The position numbers and the translations under genes are program-made. The notes below the pieces were generated by a model. It saw nothing but the letters and a program-made list of their open reading frames with translations, had not been told where the DNA came from and made no database searches. This document shows positions 13,226 through 26,181 of a stretch of DNA of 64,000 nt, piece by piece. This DNA comes from Bisporella sp. PMI_857. Lineage: Eukaryota > Ascomycota > Leotiomycetes > Helotiales > Helotiaceae. Position 1 is the stretch's first letter. Each line of letters opens with the position of its first letter. Where the stretch lies: NCBI GenBank assembly GCA_021307315.1, contig JAJSPD010000029.1:310001-374000 (forward strand), read 5' to 3'.

Positions 13226-13963
13226 TCATTCCTCATTCTCAACCACCCTCACAGCACCACCCTTCCTCTCCATCTCCACCACCTTCTTAACCCCCTTCCG
13301 CCTCTCCACCTCCGCCACTAAACCCCTGAAGTAAACCTCCGCCTGAACCGTCGCGCTATAACTCACCGGTTTCCAATGCCACACGTTCTTCTTCTCCGCA
13401 TCTGCGCCGGCGGCCAGGAGCGTCCTCAGCACCAGCAAATGCCCATTAGAGCTCGCGAAATGCAAGGCGGTGTTCCCGTCCACGTCCGTGTTATCCAGCA
13501 CCTTGCTTACGCCGCCCTCGCAGTACGTCAAGAGTATTTGTAGGCACGTATCGTGCCCTCCGCGCGAAGCCTCCATCAAAGCGTCCCGGCCGCGGATGTC
13601 TCGTTTCGGTATGGATTTCGGGCAGGATGTGCAGAGGAGGTGGACAACCTCGGTGTGGCCCTCGCGCGCGGCGAGCATGAGCGGTGTTTGGTGCTCTTCA
13701 TTTAGCGATATGCCCTGGGACTCGTGGCCGAGAGACAGAAACGCTTTGACGAGAGAAAGGTGGCCTAGGGAGGCGGCGAGGTGGAGAGAGGTGTTGCTTA
13801 GGCCTAGTGCGCTGGGGTCGGGGTTCTGGAGGAGGTGAGGGTGCGACTTGAGGATTCGCCGGACAAGAAGGGGGTCAGCGGTGTGGATCGCGCGGCGGAG
13901 GCGGAGGGATGGGTCGATCCTGTTGTATTTGTTAGATATGCGTAATGTAGAGGAGGAGGGCAT
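13226..13963 (-). CDS. Ankyrin-repeat protein
   Basis: Single-exon protein of 245 residues. It has four or five ankyrin repeats between about residues 20 and 210: the TSLHLAASLGHLSLVKAFL, TPLMLAAREGHTEVVHLL, DALMEASRGGHDTCLQILL and TALHFASSNGHLLVLRTLL helices each follow the canonical TPLH-A-x-x-GH pattern. The C-terminus is a short charged helix (EVERRKGVKKVVEMER). No enzymatic domain is attached, so it is probably a binding or adaptor protein; size and layout resemble small fungal ankyrin proteins. The codons are unusually GC-rich at third positions compared with the surrounding spacer, which supports real coding. Confidence 0.88.
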   Translation of the reverse strand: MPSSSTLRISNKYNRIDPSLRLRRAIHTADPLLVRRILKSHPHLLQNPDPSALGLSNTSLHLAASLGHLSLVKAFLSLGHESQGISLNEEHQTPLMLAAREGHTEVVHLLCTSCPKSIPKRDIRGRDALMEASRGGHDTCLQILLTYCEGGVSKVLDNTDVDGNTALHFASSNGHLLVLRTLLAAGADAEKKNVWHWKPVSYSATVQAEVYFRGLVAEVERRKGVKKVVEMERKGGAVRVVENEE

Positions 13964-15079
13964 GACAACTCTGGGACAGCAGGCGTGGGGTAGAGGGTTG
14001 AGTTTAGGATGGCATACATCGTGTAAGCATAGCAGTGCTGTTTTACTGCTTTCTGGCAGTAATTATACTTAATTGCAACGTTCTGATTGGTGATTGATAA
14101 ATTGGTCTTCAATATGCAATGTGGTTGACTTGCTTGAAGTTGAATGGTGTCCCTGAAGGTGTTCTGATGTTCTGCAGGCTTACTTGTCATACATCAGTCG
14201 CTGCCTACCTAAGACTTGGCAACGGCCGCTACGCCCAAAATACCCTGTCACACTGTGCATACTAACTACATCATAAATATACCCACCATTAGATCAGACT
14301 AATTTATAATACCTACCGATATAAATATACCTTGTAGTTATATAAGCTTCAATGCTCCTGAACAAATTGTAAATGGCTCTCTGGATTACCATGCTTACAA
14401 TCACTACTGAGCAACGACAACCCCTATCCCAAGCAAGAGTATTTTCTTCATTGCAGGTTTGCTGTTTGATAGATACCTCTTACCTGATACCCAGAACGGG
14501 ATAGTCTAGCATGAATCATAATCAAGTAGACGAGCTTCAGTTGATGATTTAAGCTCAGGAATACAGTAATCAACATTACTAGTTGGAATGTTATGTATTG
14601 CCCCCTTTTTAAGCGAGGCAAGCAGTCGCTTAAGTCCTACTTAATCACCCAAGCCCTTCTGTATATTTTTGCATGTGTGCTCCGCTATAGATTAAAAGTA
14701 ATATGAGCATGTGGAAATGAGGCATATAAAGAGATATTAGTACATCTAATCATCTTATTCTTTTCCGTGATGCACGCTAAATACACAAGACAAGACAACT
14801 CATTGCAACCAAGATAATTGGCCAGAAGCAGCAAAGTTTCTCTACCACATTGATGGCCGAAGTCCTGAAAAGTTCGATGCGATGGAGTTATCACCACTAT
14901 CGTCTTTCTTTCTCTGACCCGTGTTCTATCACAAATTATTGTCAGCTTATGTTCTTGATTGCCAATTGCCAAAAGTCTAGTGTCAACAGAGGAGATGAAA
15001 GCAAATTATTATCAAGGGTGTACTAACCTCTAATTGTACAAGCCGATGGAGGTGGACTAGCCAGTCGACATAGCTTTGA
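13964..15079. other. Intergenic stretch
   Basis: Upstream region of the ankyrin gene and 3' flank of sec24. AT-rich, no coding sequence or repeat recognised. Confidence 0.5.
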
Positions 15080-18000
15080 CTAGTATCTCAAGTCAGTATA
15101 AATGTATCTGCTGCAAAAATTCGGCGCTACCCACGCTTCATTGTTACGATCCTCGATTAGCAATCTAGCGAATTCAAATTCGGCTCCATCGAGACCTTGC
15201 CGTGCGAGCTACAGATATATCAGTAAGAGCTCAACATGTGGGGCTTCATTGCTTCTCTTGTTGACTTACCTGAATCGTCAATGCTTTTGAACCTCGCATT
15301 GTCTTCAAGTACTCGAGTATGTTCCGTACTTGAGCATTCAAATGTGTTTGTAGAATGGGTAGTGAGGAAGAGTATGGATCCAATCCTTTCAGACTATCCT
15401 TACCCTCTCCGAAGAGATCTTCGAGAAGGTTAGGGGAGGTCTGAGCGTGTAACCAGAGAAAACATTGCTGGCCGTTATCGACCAGGTATACACCGCCTTC
15501 CTCAACACGAGAGAAAGAAGTACGTATCGAGGGAGGCATCTGCAAGTGTCCATCTGCGTTCGGAAAGCCATCTTCAGGAGCAAGATTATGGATTGGAATA
15601 AATCGAGGGTAAAGATAAAGGGATAGTTCAAGAGCTCCCATGCTCTTAATCATCCTCATATCGTGCACTCGTCGATCCGTGGGCTCGTGTCCAGCTTTGA
15701 AAGCACGGGATTTGATGAGACCGAGGATGTAGATGCTAAACTCTTTCAAAGTCTCTGGAAGGACAAGCTGACCAGCTTCGTGGCCTGCATTGGAGAACTT
15801 TTTACGGTACCCAGCAAGGATATCGACAGTCTTTTCGCTCAGAGCCCCACGAATCTCCTGCAATGAATGAGTAAGCATCTTCGTCGCGGATTCCTTGGCA
15901 ATCAAGTTGTATATAGCATCCTGGTCCATGAACTTCCAACAATCCCGCGCGACGTCACTAACGCTAGCAATTACGTTGGAACATCGCACTCGTCGCTGAC
16001 CACTTGCTGTTGTGTATAACAGTGCACTTTGGAAGTGTGCGTCTAACTTAGAGTCAAGTTTTCCACTAAGAAATTCATATTAGTTGCCGTCTATCTCGAG
16101 AAAGATTACCACATAAAGGATTGTCCAAGAATCAACTTACTCATGATTGAACATGACACCAATAGCCTTGTCTGCATCCACAACTCCAAACTCGATATCT
16201 GCTCCAAATGTGTGCTGCACAAAATTACCGTGATACGCGGTCACCTGCAGACCATTCGAACATCGGACCTTCATTAGTGCTTGATATCCAGTCTCCCGTC
16301 GAACAGTATGGACCAATTCCTGTGCCAATTTTTCAATATCTCGTGGATGTACAAAATTAGGATAGTAAAAGGTTTCACCGCCAGAGGTAGCAGATACGTG
16401 ACCTAAATAGAGGTCAGCCTTAATCCTTGGAAAAGAAATCGGAGGACCACTTACCAATTGTAGCAATGTCCAAGTACCCGCCACCGGGAGCAGCAAGAAA
16501 GAAGTCCACACCAACACCGGCTGCAACCATTTTCTCCGCAACTTTCCTCCAGCCTGGGTGCTCTGTGTTAAATAATTTCTTCTCGGCATCACCACCGTGC
16601 GACTTTCCATCATCTCGCAAGAACAACCGTCCCGGACCCCAGGTAGGCAAAGCAGCTAGAGAGCAGATGATTTTGCCACCAGTCTGTTCTAAAGCTGCAA
16701 GGGCCGAATTCAACGTGGGAAGCAAAGCTGGCTCGGGGTTTTTTATTTCCGAGAAGAGGGTAGGCAGAGAATTTAATAAGTTTGTGATGTTTGATCTAGA
16801 CATACTGTAAGCCAGGAAATATCAAAAATTTAAATTGAGCTTACTTTGCTTCGTAAGCGTCAACAAACAATCCGTCGCTCAATGGTACGAATGGATCCTC
16901 AATGTCAGGCATGATTAACATTTGTGCTTGGTCGAGGGCGGGCTATCCAAATGTCAGTTGTTATACCATGTAAAATCACGGCAGCTACTTACATTTACAT
17001 TGTAGAAGTGAATATCTCTGTCGAAAGTGACAAATCCGACTTTCGATCCTTCTGGAATGCTATGTTTGACCTCGCCGTTCTCACCTGTCGTGTCTTCACC
17101 ATAGAGAGCTGCTATTATTCCTTGACAAAAAGCCTCCAAAAAGCCTTTGTTGAATGCCTCTTGTCCAACATCAATCAAGAATAGCCACCGTAGCCCAACA
17201 GGCTCCTTGCTCCAATATTCCTTTGGCACCAAGAACTCTACAGTTCCGCGCATAAGTTCAGGTCGCTGTTCCCTGTCGAGTCGAGCACCCTGCGGTGTTG
17301 TTGCGCAAAAGTACTCCGGAGGGACATCGTTAGGGTAGTTGCACATATTGCAGACGAACTTGTTTCCACCAGATCTGAAAACCATAAAAGGATTAATATA
17401 TGCACGACATCTGTGGCATCGTGGCGGCCCAATATCACCAAAGTCTAAGACGGGAATCTCAAGTTCTCCTGGCTGTTGTGGCGCAAGTGGCTGCAAGAGA
17501 AGTCCTAAGGGCAGCCCAGTGTCCTTTAAGGCTTCTGCAGTAGCGGGTATATTGTTCATAGTTAGACGTGTAAATTTTGGAGATGAGTTTCCTTGATCAT
17601 ATGCGACGAAAGAAACAGAAGCTGGAGGCGGGACATGATGTTCAAATGTTGGGTATATATTTTTCAAGTAGTATTGAGCCAACGCATCTCGAGACAGAGG
17701 GACACTAGGCAATTGATCTGGATCTACACGGCCTTGTGCAGAAGCTCCTATATTCGCTGAGAATCCAGGACTTGGGACAGGGTTAAGGTCTCCAGCAGGA
17801 AGTTGGTGCAAGGGGTTGAAAGGAGTTGTGGCACTGCTTGGAAATTGGGACGCTAGAGGAGTGACTGGTTGCGCGTTCAAGAACTGACCACCTGAATTCG
17901 GAGCGTTCAGGTAAGAGGTTGGAGGGCCACTGTCCTGAGGCAGGCCATTAAACGCCGCCGAAGAGCCAGTGGGTTCTACGACGTGATGTGCATGCCTGTC

Positions 18001-18330
18001 TTTCTTCTTTTTCCTCCCATAAGTAGCGGCTTCTCCTAGTCCAAGATTTCCCATTTGTGCTGCCAAACCTCCGTCTTGCGATTGTGGCGCGCCTTGATGT
18101 GGGAAATGGCCAGGATCGTTTGGGTGTCCATACGGTAATGGTTGCCCTAAAGCTGGATTCTGAAGCTGCGGATTTGAGCCATAGCTTGTGGCAGGCTGTT
18201 GCGAGAAACCATGTGGCCCTGGACCGGCTGGCTGAGGTTGGAATTGAGGATTCGGCTGATTTGGATTTCGGTATCTGGGGTCATCATTCGGTCCTTGTTG
18301 TTGGCCTAGAGAATGGTAGAGGTCTGACAT
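15080..18330 (-). CDS. sec24: Sec24, COPII coat cargo-binding subunit
   Basis: Component of the Sec23/Sec24 COPII inner coat that selects cargo leaving the endoplasmic reticulum. Six exons are read on the minus strand: 18330-16993, 16942-16845, 16804-16455, 16402-16141, 16065-15270 and 15208-15080, giving 990 residues, the usual length. The N-terminal 210 residues are P/Q/G-rich. A zinc finger (CHRC...CNMC) lies near residues 300-345. The trunk, beta-sandwich, helical and gelsolin regions follow; recognisable signatures include FVTFDRDIHFYNV, LLYTTASGQRRVRC and the C-terminal ARLLIEDRNNEAW. All exon phases agree. One intron (16805-16844) is only 40 nt. The gene diverges from cft2 across 687 bp. 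Confidence 0.97.
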
Positions 18331-19017
18331 TTTTCATGCACTGCTTTCAAGACTGGCCCCAAGTCAGTATCTCCAGTACAAGAGTTAATTGCATCTCGAC
18401 TGAAGGGATAAGTGAGCAAGTCGTTGCTCGAGTCGCACTAACCACTGTAACTTGTAACTTGAGCAATATAGCCGGATTGACAGATACCTCACAAGTCAGC
18501 AGACGCAAAAATGCTATACGCACTTGTGTCACCGCATGTGCAAACGTAGAGATTGGAACAAAAGAAGTCAAAAATGGTTCAGCACGTCTGTTCGCGAGGG
18601 GAAACAGAAATCTAGTACTTGACACCTTTTCTAATTCAAGATATTTGGCTGAGCCTTGCGATGGCCAGGCCATTGCGGGCCTCGGAAAACGGCAATATGT
18701 TATGCCGGAGGGGCCACCATCTGCCCCTGCTTGCTCCATCTCCCTTGACTGGCTAAGCCTAAGCTCAACCCCTGTTGGAACTGTGGACGCGCTTTCTTCA
18801 GGCGACGGATTCGAAGGTAATGCGACAAAAATCATTCACCCATACTTTCAAGGGCAAATATAGTATCAACTTCTGAACACGAAATCACTTTTATCACCTG
18901 CATCGAGAACCGGCGGCGGACCAAATCCCAAATATGCGATAAACCAATCTATATGATTATCAAGGCTCTAATAGGAAGAGGGTCGACCACGAGGTGACTT
19001 GGGTTGATTCTGCCACA
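18331..19017. promoter_or_regulatory. Shared divergent promoter region of sec24 and cft2
   Basis: 687 bp between the two divergent start codons, so it must contain both promoters and 5' leaders. Open frames inside it show no family features. No specific sites are claimed. Confidence 0.6.
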
Positions 19018-22000
19018 ATGTTCACTTTTTGCTCTCTTTTGGGCGCGCAGTCCGAATCAGCCGCATCACAGTCCTTGCTAGAGCTTGATGGCGGAGTTAA
19101 GATTCTTATCGATGTTGGATGGGATGAGCTATTCGATGCCGAAAAATTAAAGGATCTTGAGAAGTAGGTTAAGTTTTCCTTGGCCACAGACACGAGAGCA
19201 TATGTACACTTGAAAACGAAAATGTAGACACCAATGAAGAATTACTCCACCAACCCTATCTGCCTTGATGTTCTATATTCTTACTGCTGCGACATCCACC
19301 TCCCCCTGGTGCCTCGCAGAATTTACTGGATGATGCTAATGAACGCCGTAGACAAGTTCCTACCCTATCCCTTGTCCTTTTAACACATGCGACTATTGCC
19401 CATCTTGGTGCCTTTGCGCATTGTTGCAAGCACTTTCCTCTCTTTCAACGAATACCAATCTATGCAACATTGCCTGTCATACAGCTAGGTCGGACCTTGC
19501 TTCAAGATCTATATACTTCTACTCCCTTGGCCTCGACAGTCATCCCACGCGAAGCTCTTTCTGAGGCATCTTACTCATACTCTGAAACTATTTCGAAAGA
19601 CCAGGAGCCAAATATTCTACTACAGCCACCGAATAGCGAAGAGATTGCTTCGTACTTTGCTCTGATCAACCCTCTCAAGTACTCGCAACCACATCAACCA
19701 ATACCTTCACCCTGGTCGCCTCCTCTCAGCGGGCTTGCAATTACAGCTTATAATGCAGGCCATACTTTGGGAGGAACGATATGGCACATACAACATGGTT
19801 TGGAGTCGATAGTATATGCGGTGGACTGGAACCATGCTCGTGAGCACGTTTTGGCCGGTGCTGCATGGCTTGGTGGAGCTGCTGCGGGAGGAGCAGAGGT
19901 CATCGAACAATTACGAAAACCTACAGCGCTGATCTGTAGTACTCGAGGCAGCGAACGAGTAGCTCTTGCCGGCGGACGGACAAAGCGAGATGAGCTTCTT
20001 GTGGACATGATCAAATCCTCTGTTGGTAAAGGTGGAATTGTTCTCATTCCCACGGACTCAAGTGCGCGAGTCTTGGAACTTGCGTATCTATTGGAGCACG
20101 AATGGCGTACTGAATCGAAGGATGAGGATAGTCCGTTGCGAACGACTAAGCTCTACCTTGCCAGCCATAACATCGGGGCAACAATGCGGTATACAAGAAG
20201 TATGCTCGAGTGGATGGATGATGGCATTATACGGGAATTCGAAGCGCAAGCGGGGGGTCAACAAAAAAATCAAAGTCAGCCAGGATCCGGTCCTTTCGAT
20301 TTCCAACACTTGCGCCTGTTGACGCGGCGAAAGGAGATTGATCGGATTCTAAACGAGACTGACAATCTTGGACGCTCAGTAGGGAAAGTAATTATAGCTA
20401 GTGATGCCTCTTTGGAATGGGGATTCTCAAAAGATATTCTCCGGAAAATGACTGATGACCGCCGTAATCTTGTCATCTTGACCGAGAAGATGGGACATTC
20501 TATGGAAGGAGGTAGCCGCATAGGTTTAGCCAGGACGCTGTGGTCTTGGTGGGAAGAGCGGCGAGATGGAGTAGCTACCGAAACATCGGCCAAGGGTCAC
20601 AATTTGGAACAGGTCTATTCTGGCGGAAGGGAGGTCGAATTTAGAGAAGCCCAACGGCTGGCCCTTGATGGCAATGATCTTACTGTCTATCAGCACTGGT
20701 TGTCAACGCGACGACAGCTACAAACTACTCTCCAATCTGGAGGCACTTCAGCAGCAGCTTTAGAGTCATCGGCTGATGTGATCGATGATGCTTCGTCAGA
20801 CTCATCTTCGGACTCCGAGGAATCTGACAATGAGCAACAGGGGAAAGCGCTCAATATGTCTGCGACAATGGGCCAGGCAAATCGAAAGAAGATTGGATTG
20901 AGCGATGAAGACCTTGGTATAAACATTCTTCTCAGGAAGCAGAATGTGCACGATTACGACGTAAGAGGCAAGAAAGGAAGAGAAAAGATGTTTCCAGTTG
21001 CCATTCGGCGGAAGCGTCATGATGACTTTGGAGAGATAATTCGGCCGGAAGACTTCTTGAGAGCAGAAGAGCGTGATGAGGTGGATGGCGTGGATATGCG
21101 AAATCAGCCTGGAAAATTCGATACCAAAGATAGCTTGGGGAAGAAAAGAAAGATCGACGATATTGTCGCACCGACTGATCGAAAAAAGAATTCGAGCGTT
21201 GCAAAAAGGCAGCAGCTTCAAAGAAACGGTGATCGTCTTTCACCAGGCTTCGACGAAATAGGTCACGACATAGATGATCTGGATAGTCTTGACGAAGCGG
21301 AGGACGAAATTATAGGCCCTTCAAAATTAGTCCTTTCTACCGAAACAGTTTCGATCAATCTACGTCTCGCATTCGTCGACTTCTCAGGCATTCATGACCA
21401 GCGAAGTTTGCATATGTTGATCCCCTTGATCGAGCCCAGGAAACTCATTCTTGTCGGCGGCACGAAGAACGAGACTCTCAGTCTCGCAGACGAATGTAGA
21501 AAGGTTTTCTCTGACAGAAGCGAAAGCATGGAAGAACGAGTCTACACACCGGAAACGGGCGCAACCGTTGACGCTAGCGTCGACACCAACGCCTGGGCCA
21601 TCAAATTGACTGATGCATTAGTGAAGCAGCTTCGATGGCAAAATGTCAAAGGCCTCGGCGTCGTCACTGTAACTGGCCGTCTCGAAGCAAACCAGATCAT
21701 TGAAATCGAAATTAAAGACGAAGGTAGTAACAAGAAACAAAAACTACTCCAAGGCAAAGTGCCGGAACAAACGACCGTCGTTGTTGCCCCCGACATCCCA
21801 ACCCTCGATATCCTCCCTTCAAGCATGCAATCCGCGACTCGCACCGTCGCTCAACCTCTTCATGTGGGCGATCTCCGATTAGCGGATCTGAAGAGGATCA
21901 TGCAGACTTCTGGACATACGGCAGAATTCAGAGGTGAGGGTATTCTGCTGATTGATGGAAGTGTTATCGTGAGAAAGCTTGGAACGGGCAGGATTGAGGT

Positions 22001-22100
22001 TGAGAGTACGGGTTTCAATACCAATGATGCTCCAGGACCAAGCTTCTATGCTGTCAAGAGCAAGATCTACGAAGGTCTTGCCGTAGTAGCTGGTGGCTAG
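19018..22100 (+). CDS. cft2: Cft2/CPSF100, cleavage and polyadenylation factor subunit 2
   Basis: Subunit of the nuclear pre-mRNA cleavage and polyadenylation complex, a metallo-beta-lactamase/beta-CASP protein that is catalytically inactive in most species. Exon 1 is 19018-19163 (MFTFCSLLGAQSESAASQSL) and exon 2 is 19352-22100; together about 964 residues. The 188-nt intron has a GCTAAT branch and joins LKDLEK to QVPTLSLVLLTHAT. The beta-lactamase-like region shows TLGGTIWHIQHG and VYAVDWNHAREH. The beta-CASP part shows VLIPTDSSARVLELAYLLE. An acidic linker (about 20780-20840) and a basic, phosphorylation-prone region precede the conserved C-terminal domain. The N-terminus matches the family closely, fixing the start. 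Confidence 0.95.
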
Positions 22101-22574
22101 ATAAAATATGTACTATTGGGAGGAAGATTTGCATGCGAGGCGCCGGGATGTATAATAGTGAGCAGGTGTACCAACATCCAAGATCTCATAATGAAGGGTT
22201 TCGGCCCGTTTGATAGTACCTCGACGAGTGATGTTGACTTATTCACGTGTTTATACCCCTTTTCAACTCGGCTATGTTATTTATTGAGTCCTTGTTGTGG
22301 CCATCCTCTCAACCACCAATCTGATTCATCACTCTCCTCACCTCACACACCAGAGAACCACAATCGGAAACTTTCAACCCATAGCCAAAACTTCACCGCC
22401 GCAACAGATTACCAGACTCCACAACAAATCTCGCTCCTTGAACGATCATCAACCCAATCTTCCCATCCCATAGCGAACAATCCCTCTACGCAACACCATC
22501 ACCCCATCAACCCGTCAACACCTTCCCCACCCCGCTGATCTCCGATGACTCCCTCTCAAACCCCCACAACAACC
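22101..22574. other. Intergenic, pyrimidine-rich
   Basis: 3' flank of cft2 followed by a C/T/A-rich plus-strand stretch (about 22300-22540) with no recognised gene. Confidence 0.4.
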
Positions 22575-22865
22575 TCAAATCCACAACCCGGCAATCATCC
22601 TCTCCATCTCCGCATCCCTTTCCCCACCACGGGACAGCGCCTCCCCGTACATCACAGCCGTCGTGCGCTGCACAAACCACGTCACCGCCCCGTCGTGGTC
22701 GAGAAGTTCTATGCGGTGGTGCTGCACCATGGGGATGTGGTGGTGCGGATCTAGAAGCGTCGCGTAGGTGCATTTTATGGATGAGGTGTTTTGGGGGAGG
22801 AGCGGGAGGAGGGGGGTTGGGATGGGGAGGGTTGTTTGTGTGAAGTGTGGAGAGGGCGGAGGCAT
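22575..22865 (-). CDS. Small hypothetical protein (96 aa)
   Basis: An open frame from ATG 22865 to TGA. It shows strong G/C bias at third codon positions and a protein-like composition: a proline-rich start (TTLPIPTPLLPLLP), then a compact segment with alternating hydrophobic strands (HHRIELLDHDGAVTWFVQRTT... and a C-terminal helix ERDAEMERMIAGLW). I do not recognise a family. The strong codon bias against AT-rich flanks is the main support. An antisense frame is also open here, so this could be wrong. Confidence 0.5.
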   Translation of the reverse strand: MPPPSPHFTQTTLPIPTPLLPLLPQNTSSIKCTYATLLDPHHHIPMVQHHRIELLDHDGAVTWFVQRTTAVMYGEALSRGGERDAEMERMIAGLWI

Positions 22866-23293
22866 GGTTCTTTTTCTTGGGGCGGGGGGGAGGTGTGATG
22901 TTGTGGGTTTGGGGCAGGTAGCTGTGAAGTGGTGGAGGGGCTAATCGGGATACTTTTTTTTCGTGTAAGGCGTGGTTTTGTGTGAAGTTCCGGAGAACAG
23001 AATGAGAATAGCTGGTTTTTGATCTGTAGATTGGGCAGATGAGGAGGTTATAGGCGTTATGGGAATATGTATTGGATCTATCTCCTGGTGAATGTTCGGC
23101 TTCCGCAGCTGAATCTTTTGGTATAAGAGCATGACTCTATATCGCTAGGCTTGACTGTTCAAGTCGAAAATTAAGCTATGGCACAAGGTCTCAGAAGTAA
23201 AATACTCGTCTGCTTATCTCTCAAAACATCGACTAATGGTATATGTCTAGATTTTTACTATGTCCTCTGCTATCTAGACTTCCTAAACTCTAC
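22866..23293. other. Intergenic stretch
   Basis: G-rich, then AT-rich spacer between the small ORF and the 3' end of the aminotransferase gene. No feature recognised. Confidence 0.4.
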
Positions 23294-25430
23294 CTAAAAT
23301 ACGTCCTTGATCACGGCTGCAAACCTTTGGATACCAAGCTCCATCTCTTCTTTCTGCGTTCTTGTTAGAATCTGAAGACATCTATGGAATGAGATCACCT
23401 ACAGTCGAATATGAATAAGCCAGCCTGAAATATCCAATGCCTTCTTCGCCACCTGCAGCTTTCGTAGTCTGCTTGTCCTTGCCTTGCCATGGCTCAAAAT
23501 AAATTCCAGCTCCTAGCAGCACCTTCGCATATCATCAGCTATTATCCATATTCCCCATTATGAAATGACACTCACCAGAGAATCCGCAAACGTGGTCCAT
23601 AGCTCATCACCGAAAACCTTCTCTGGGTCTTCAACCTTTTCGTCCTTCTGTAACTCCAAGAACCTTGGGCTTTGACTGTAGAGAAATCGCGTCCAGATGA
23701 ACATTCCTCCCGTTGGTGGCACAAAGCTAAATATTGGTTTGTCAGTGTCTTTCAGGTAGGCGACAAAGCCTTCAGCGCCAGGAATAGATATATCGGCGGC
23801 AGGTTTTATCGTGAAATTCGCGGCGAGAGAATCAATCTAGATGCGTCAGCAAGATGCAGATTGGTAATAGGGCCAGAGAAAAAGAAAAGCGTACCATCCA
23901 GTTTCTTCGACGGAGATATTGCCCGCGTAAGTTGGAGACCCATTCTAGATACCCGCCGATGGCCCATTTACTCAGGAGACTGGCCACGATTGCCTGGAGA
24001 AGTTAATATATGACTTGGAGAATGCGGAGCTAGCTTACTTGGGACCATCCGCTCGGTGCCTGAGTCTCACATTGTGCGCCACGAAGTAAAAGGTCTTTGA
24101 ATTGTGGATTGGCTACAAAATAACCAAGGCGTAAGCCAGGGCCTAAAGTCTAGGTTTTAATTAGCAACTTACTGCCAAGTTAGATGTTGAGAAAGTACTT
24201 TACTGAACGTATCCAAGCGGATGACACGTCCCTGAGTGTCAAATTCCAGGAAAGAAGGCACTAAAGACTTCACAAACTCCTCCTGTGGAATTGGCGTTGG
24301 ATCAGAAGATTCTCCAAGCTTATACACTGGAAACTGAAGAAAGAAATAAGGATCATCTTCAGCAATTATGATGTCTAAAGCATGTTAGAGGTGTAGCTAA
24401 TGCGCAAAGTCGGATTTGTGCTTACCATACTTGACGCATAGGTCATAGATTTCTTTTCGTCTCGCACCATCCATAGTTGTGCCGGCTGGATTCGATCCCA
24501 CCGGCACAATGTTCAGCCTATTGTTTCATCAGCATTCATGCTTTACTTTTATGGGAATGGTTATTACAGATGTGGCCTACGGATACCAGGATGCTCTGCT
24601 TCCCAGTTTGCAAGTGCTGCATCAAGTGCTTCAGGTATCAAACCCCGACCATCCTAATCATGAGATCTCAGCATTAGCTCTATCACCATTTCAGAGTAAA
24701 AACATTCTTCCAAAGATTATCTGCTCTAAAGACATTATTTGATAAGGATGCATATCTTTGGAGTAAGCTACTTGTAAAATTTTCAAGAATGATAATCCTT
24801 CTGACAAAACGACATACTTGGTCAATAGGCACAGCTCTGATGCCCATAGGTATCCAAACAGATTGAGACGATGAAAACGTATGTCTCTCGGTAAGAATAT
24901 AATCCCCAGGCTCGCACAGGAGTCGCACAATCTTCGCCCAGCCGTCCGTATTGCCATTGTGAAGTAGAATCTCCCAATCGCCATAGGCTGGCTTGAAGAC
25001 TTTTTTCGTGAAGTCGTGAGCCCATTTTACAAGAGATGCATCACCAGATCCCGAGCCGTATTGTAAAGCGGATGCCAGACTTATCAATTGATCCGGTCTC
25101 GCCTCCTTGGTCAAGAGAAGGTCATCAAAACCTCCTTCGTACTTCCCTGAAGCATCGAGCACGGCTGAGTGTGGAAAAGTCTGAATGTTTGCACTCTGAA
25201 ATGGAAATAGTGATGGATGAGGAAGACCTGGAAACTATTCAGATATATCCCGCTATGAAAATGAAAGATCACGTACCTCCAGCTAAGCTCACCATTCCCC
25301 CATAACTCATATATTGAATAATACCTTTTAGAAAGTTGGGTGGCCGACTTTTGGAGTGTGTATTCACATGATGACTCATATCTATGGCCTTGGTCGCTGT
25401 CGCCAGAGCTATGGTGTCTAAAGCCGCCAT
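23294..25430 (-). CDS. PLP-dependent class I aminotransferase (Aro8/kynurenine-alpha-aminoadipate type)
   Basis: Fold-type I aminotransferase acting on aromatic amino acids, kynurenine or 2-aminoadipate; substrate not determined. Ten exons on the minus strand: 25430-25277, 25227-24818, 24653-24568, 24517-24426, 24374-24199, 24149-24039, 23993-23895, 23836-23576, 23522-23403 and 23353-23294, about 522 residues with every phase consistent. Signatures are SLAGGLPHPSLFPF near the N-terminus, NGNTDGWAKI, VPVGSNPAGTT, AEDDPYFFLQFP and the PLP-lysine region RLDTFSKTLGPGLRLGY (the Schiff-base K follows FS). The last intron restores STKEEMELGIQRF, the normal family ending. Start ATG 25430 is the first in-frame methionine; only TTG precedes it. 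One intron (24654-24817) is 164 nt, the rest 45-60. Confidence 0.93.
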
Positions 25431-26181
25431 GATTCTCCTCTTGGGAAACAATCTATCTGTTAACGCTGTAAGTAATTTACAAAAGTAAAGCTGTTATGAG
25501 CTCTATATAGATTGGTGAGAAATTATACTGTAGCTTTTATTTGTCTTCATCCCGAATATCGTGGCTACTCCGTATTCGGGTTGAAGATGCCTAATCTGGA
25601 AGCTTGGCGTATTCCGTTATTTGAAGAATGGGGTCGACGCATTTGTCATTGGCTTCGTTCCTGCATATCTTTGTTAAAGCGGTGGTAAGCGAGGGGGTAG
25701 CGCCTTTGTTCTGACATATTGCACCATTATATGATACAATTGAGATTCGGACGAAATGGCACTGATTAAGCGTGTTTGCCCTTGTGACTAGAAATACCAT
25801 ACCACTTCAGTATTATAAAAGGACGTAGCGTAGTGTGAAGTCTACATGTGGGTTTAGATGATCATTCTATAGTGCTTAGGTATAAGTTGTATGGCCCCAT
25901 ATATATGTGAGATATATCTATCATGGAGATTTCCCTAGTTTTAATACTTATACTTCATTGGCTAATCCCGTCGCCTCCATAAGTTCATCCGCTATTTACA
26001 TGCCGACATTCACACGCCTTTTCGCAATACAGCCTTGAACCTAGCAACGTATCAAGCCGGCTCATCATCTTGAAATTGGCTCGGCTGCTGGATGTCAAGT
26101 CGCCACTAGCTGCCGCTTGAGTTTTATAAAGTCAGCCTGAGCCATCTGTCAACTTGTCCTTACTCTTGACTTTCCCTCCAC

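Noticed and set aside
18347..18863. Long frames on both strands between sec24 and cft2
   Set aside because: They fill the only promoter space of two divergent essential genes and show no domain.
22116..22538. Plus-strand 140-codon frame after cft2
   Set aside because: Low-complexity S/T/H/P composition from a pyrimidine-rich spacer, no domain; the antisense frame at 22575-22865 is better supported nearby.
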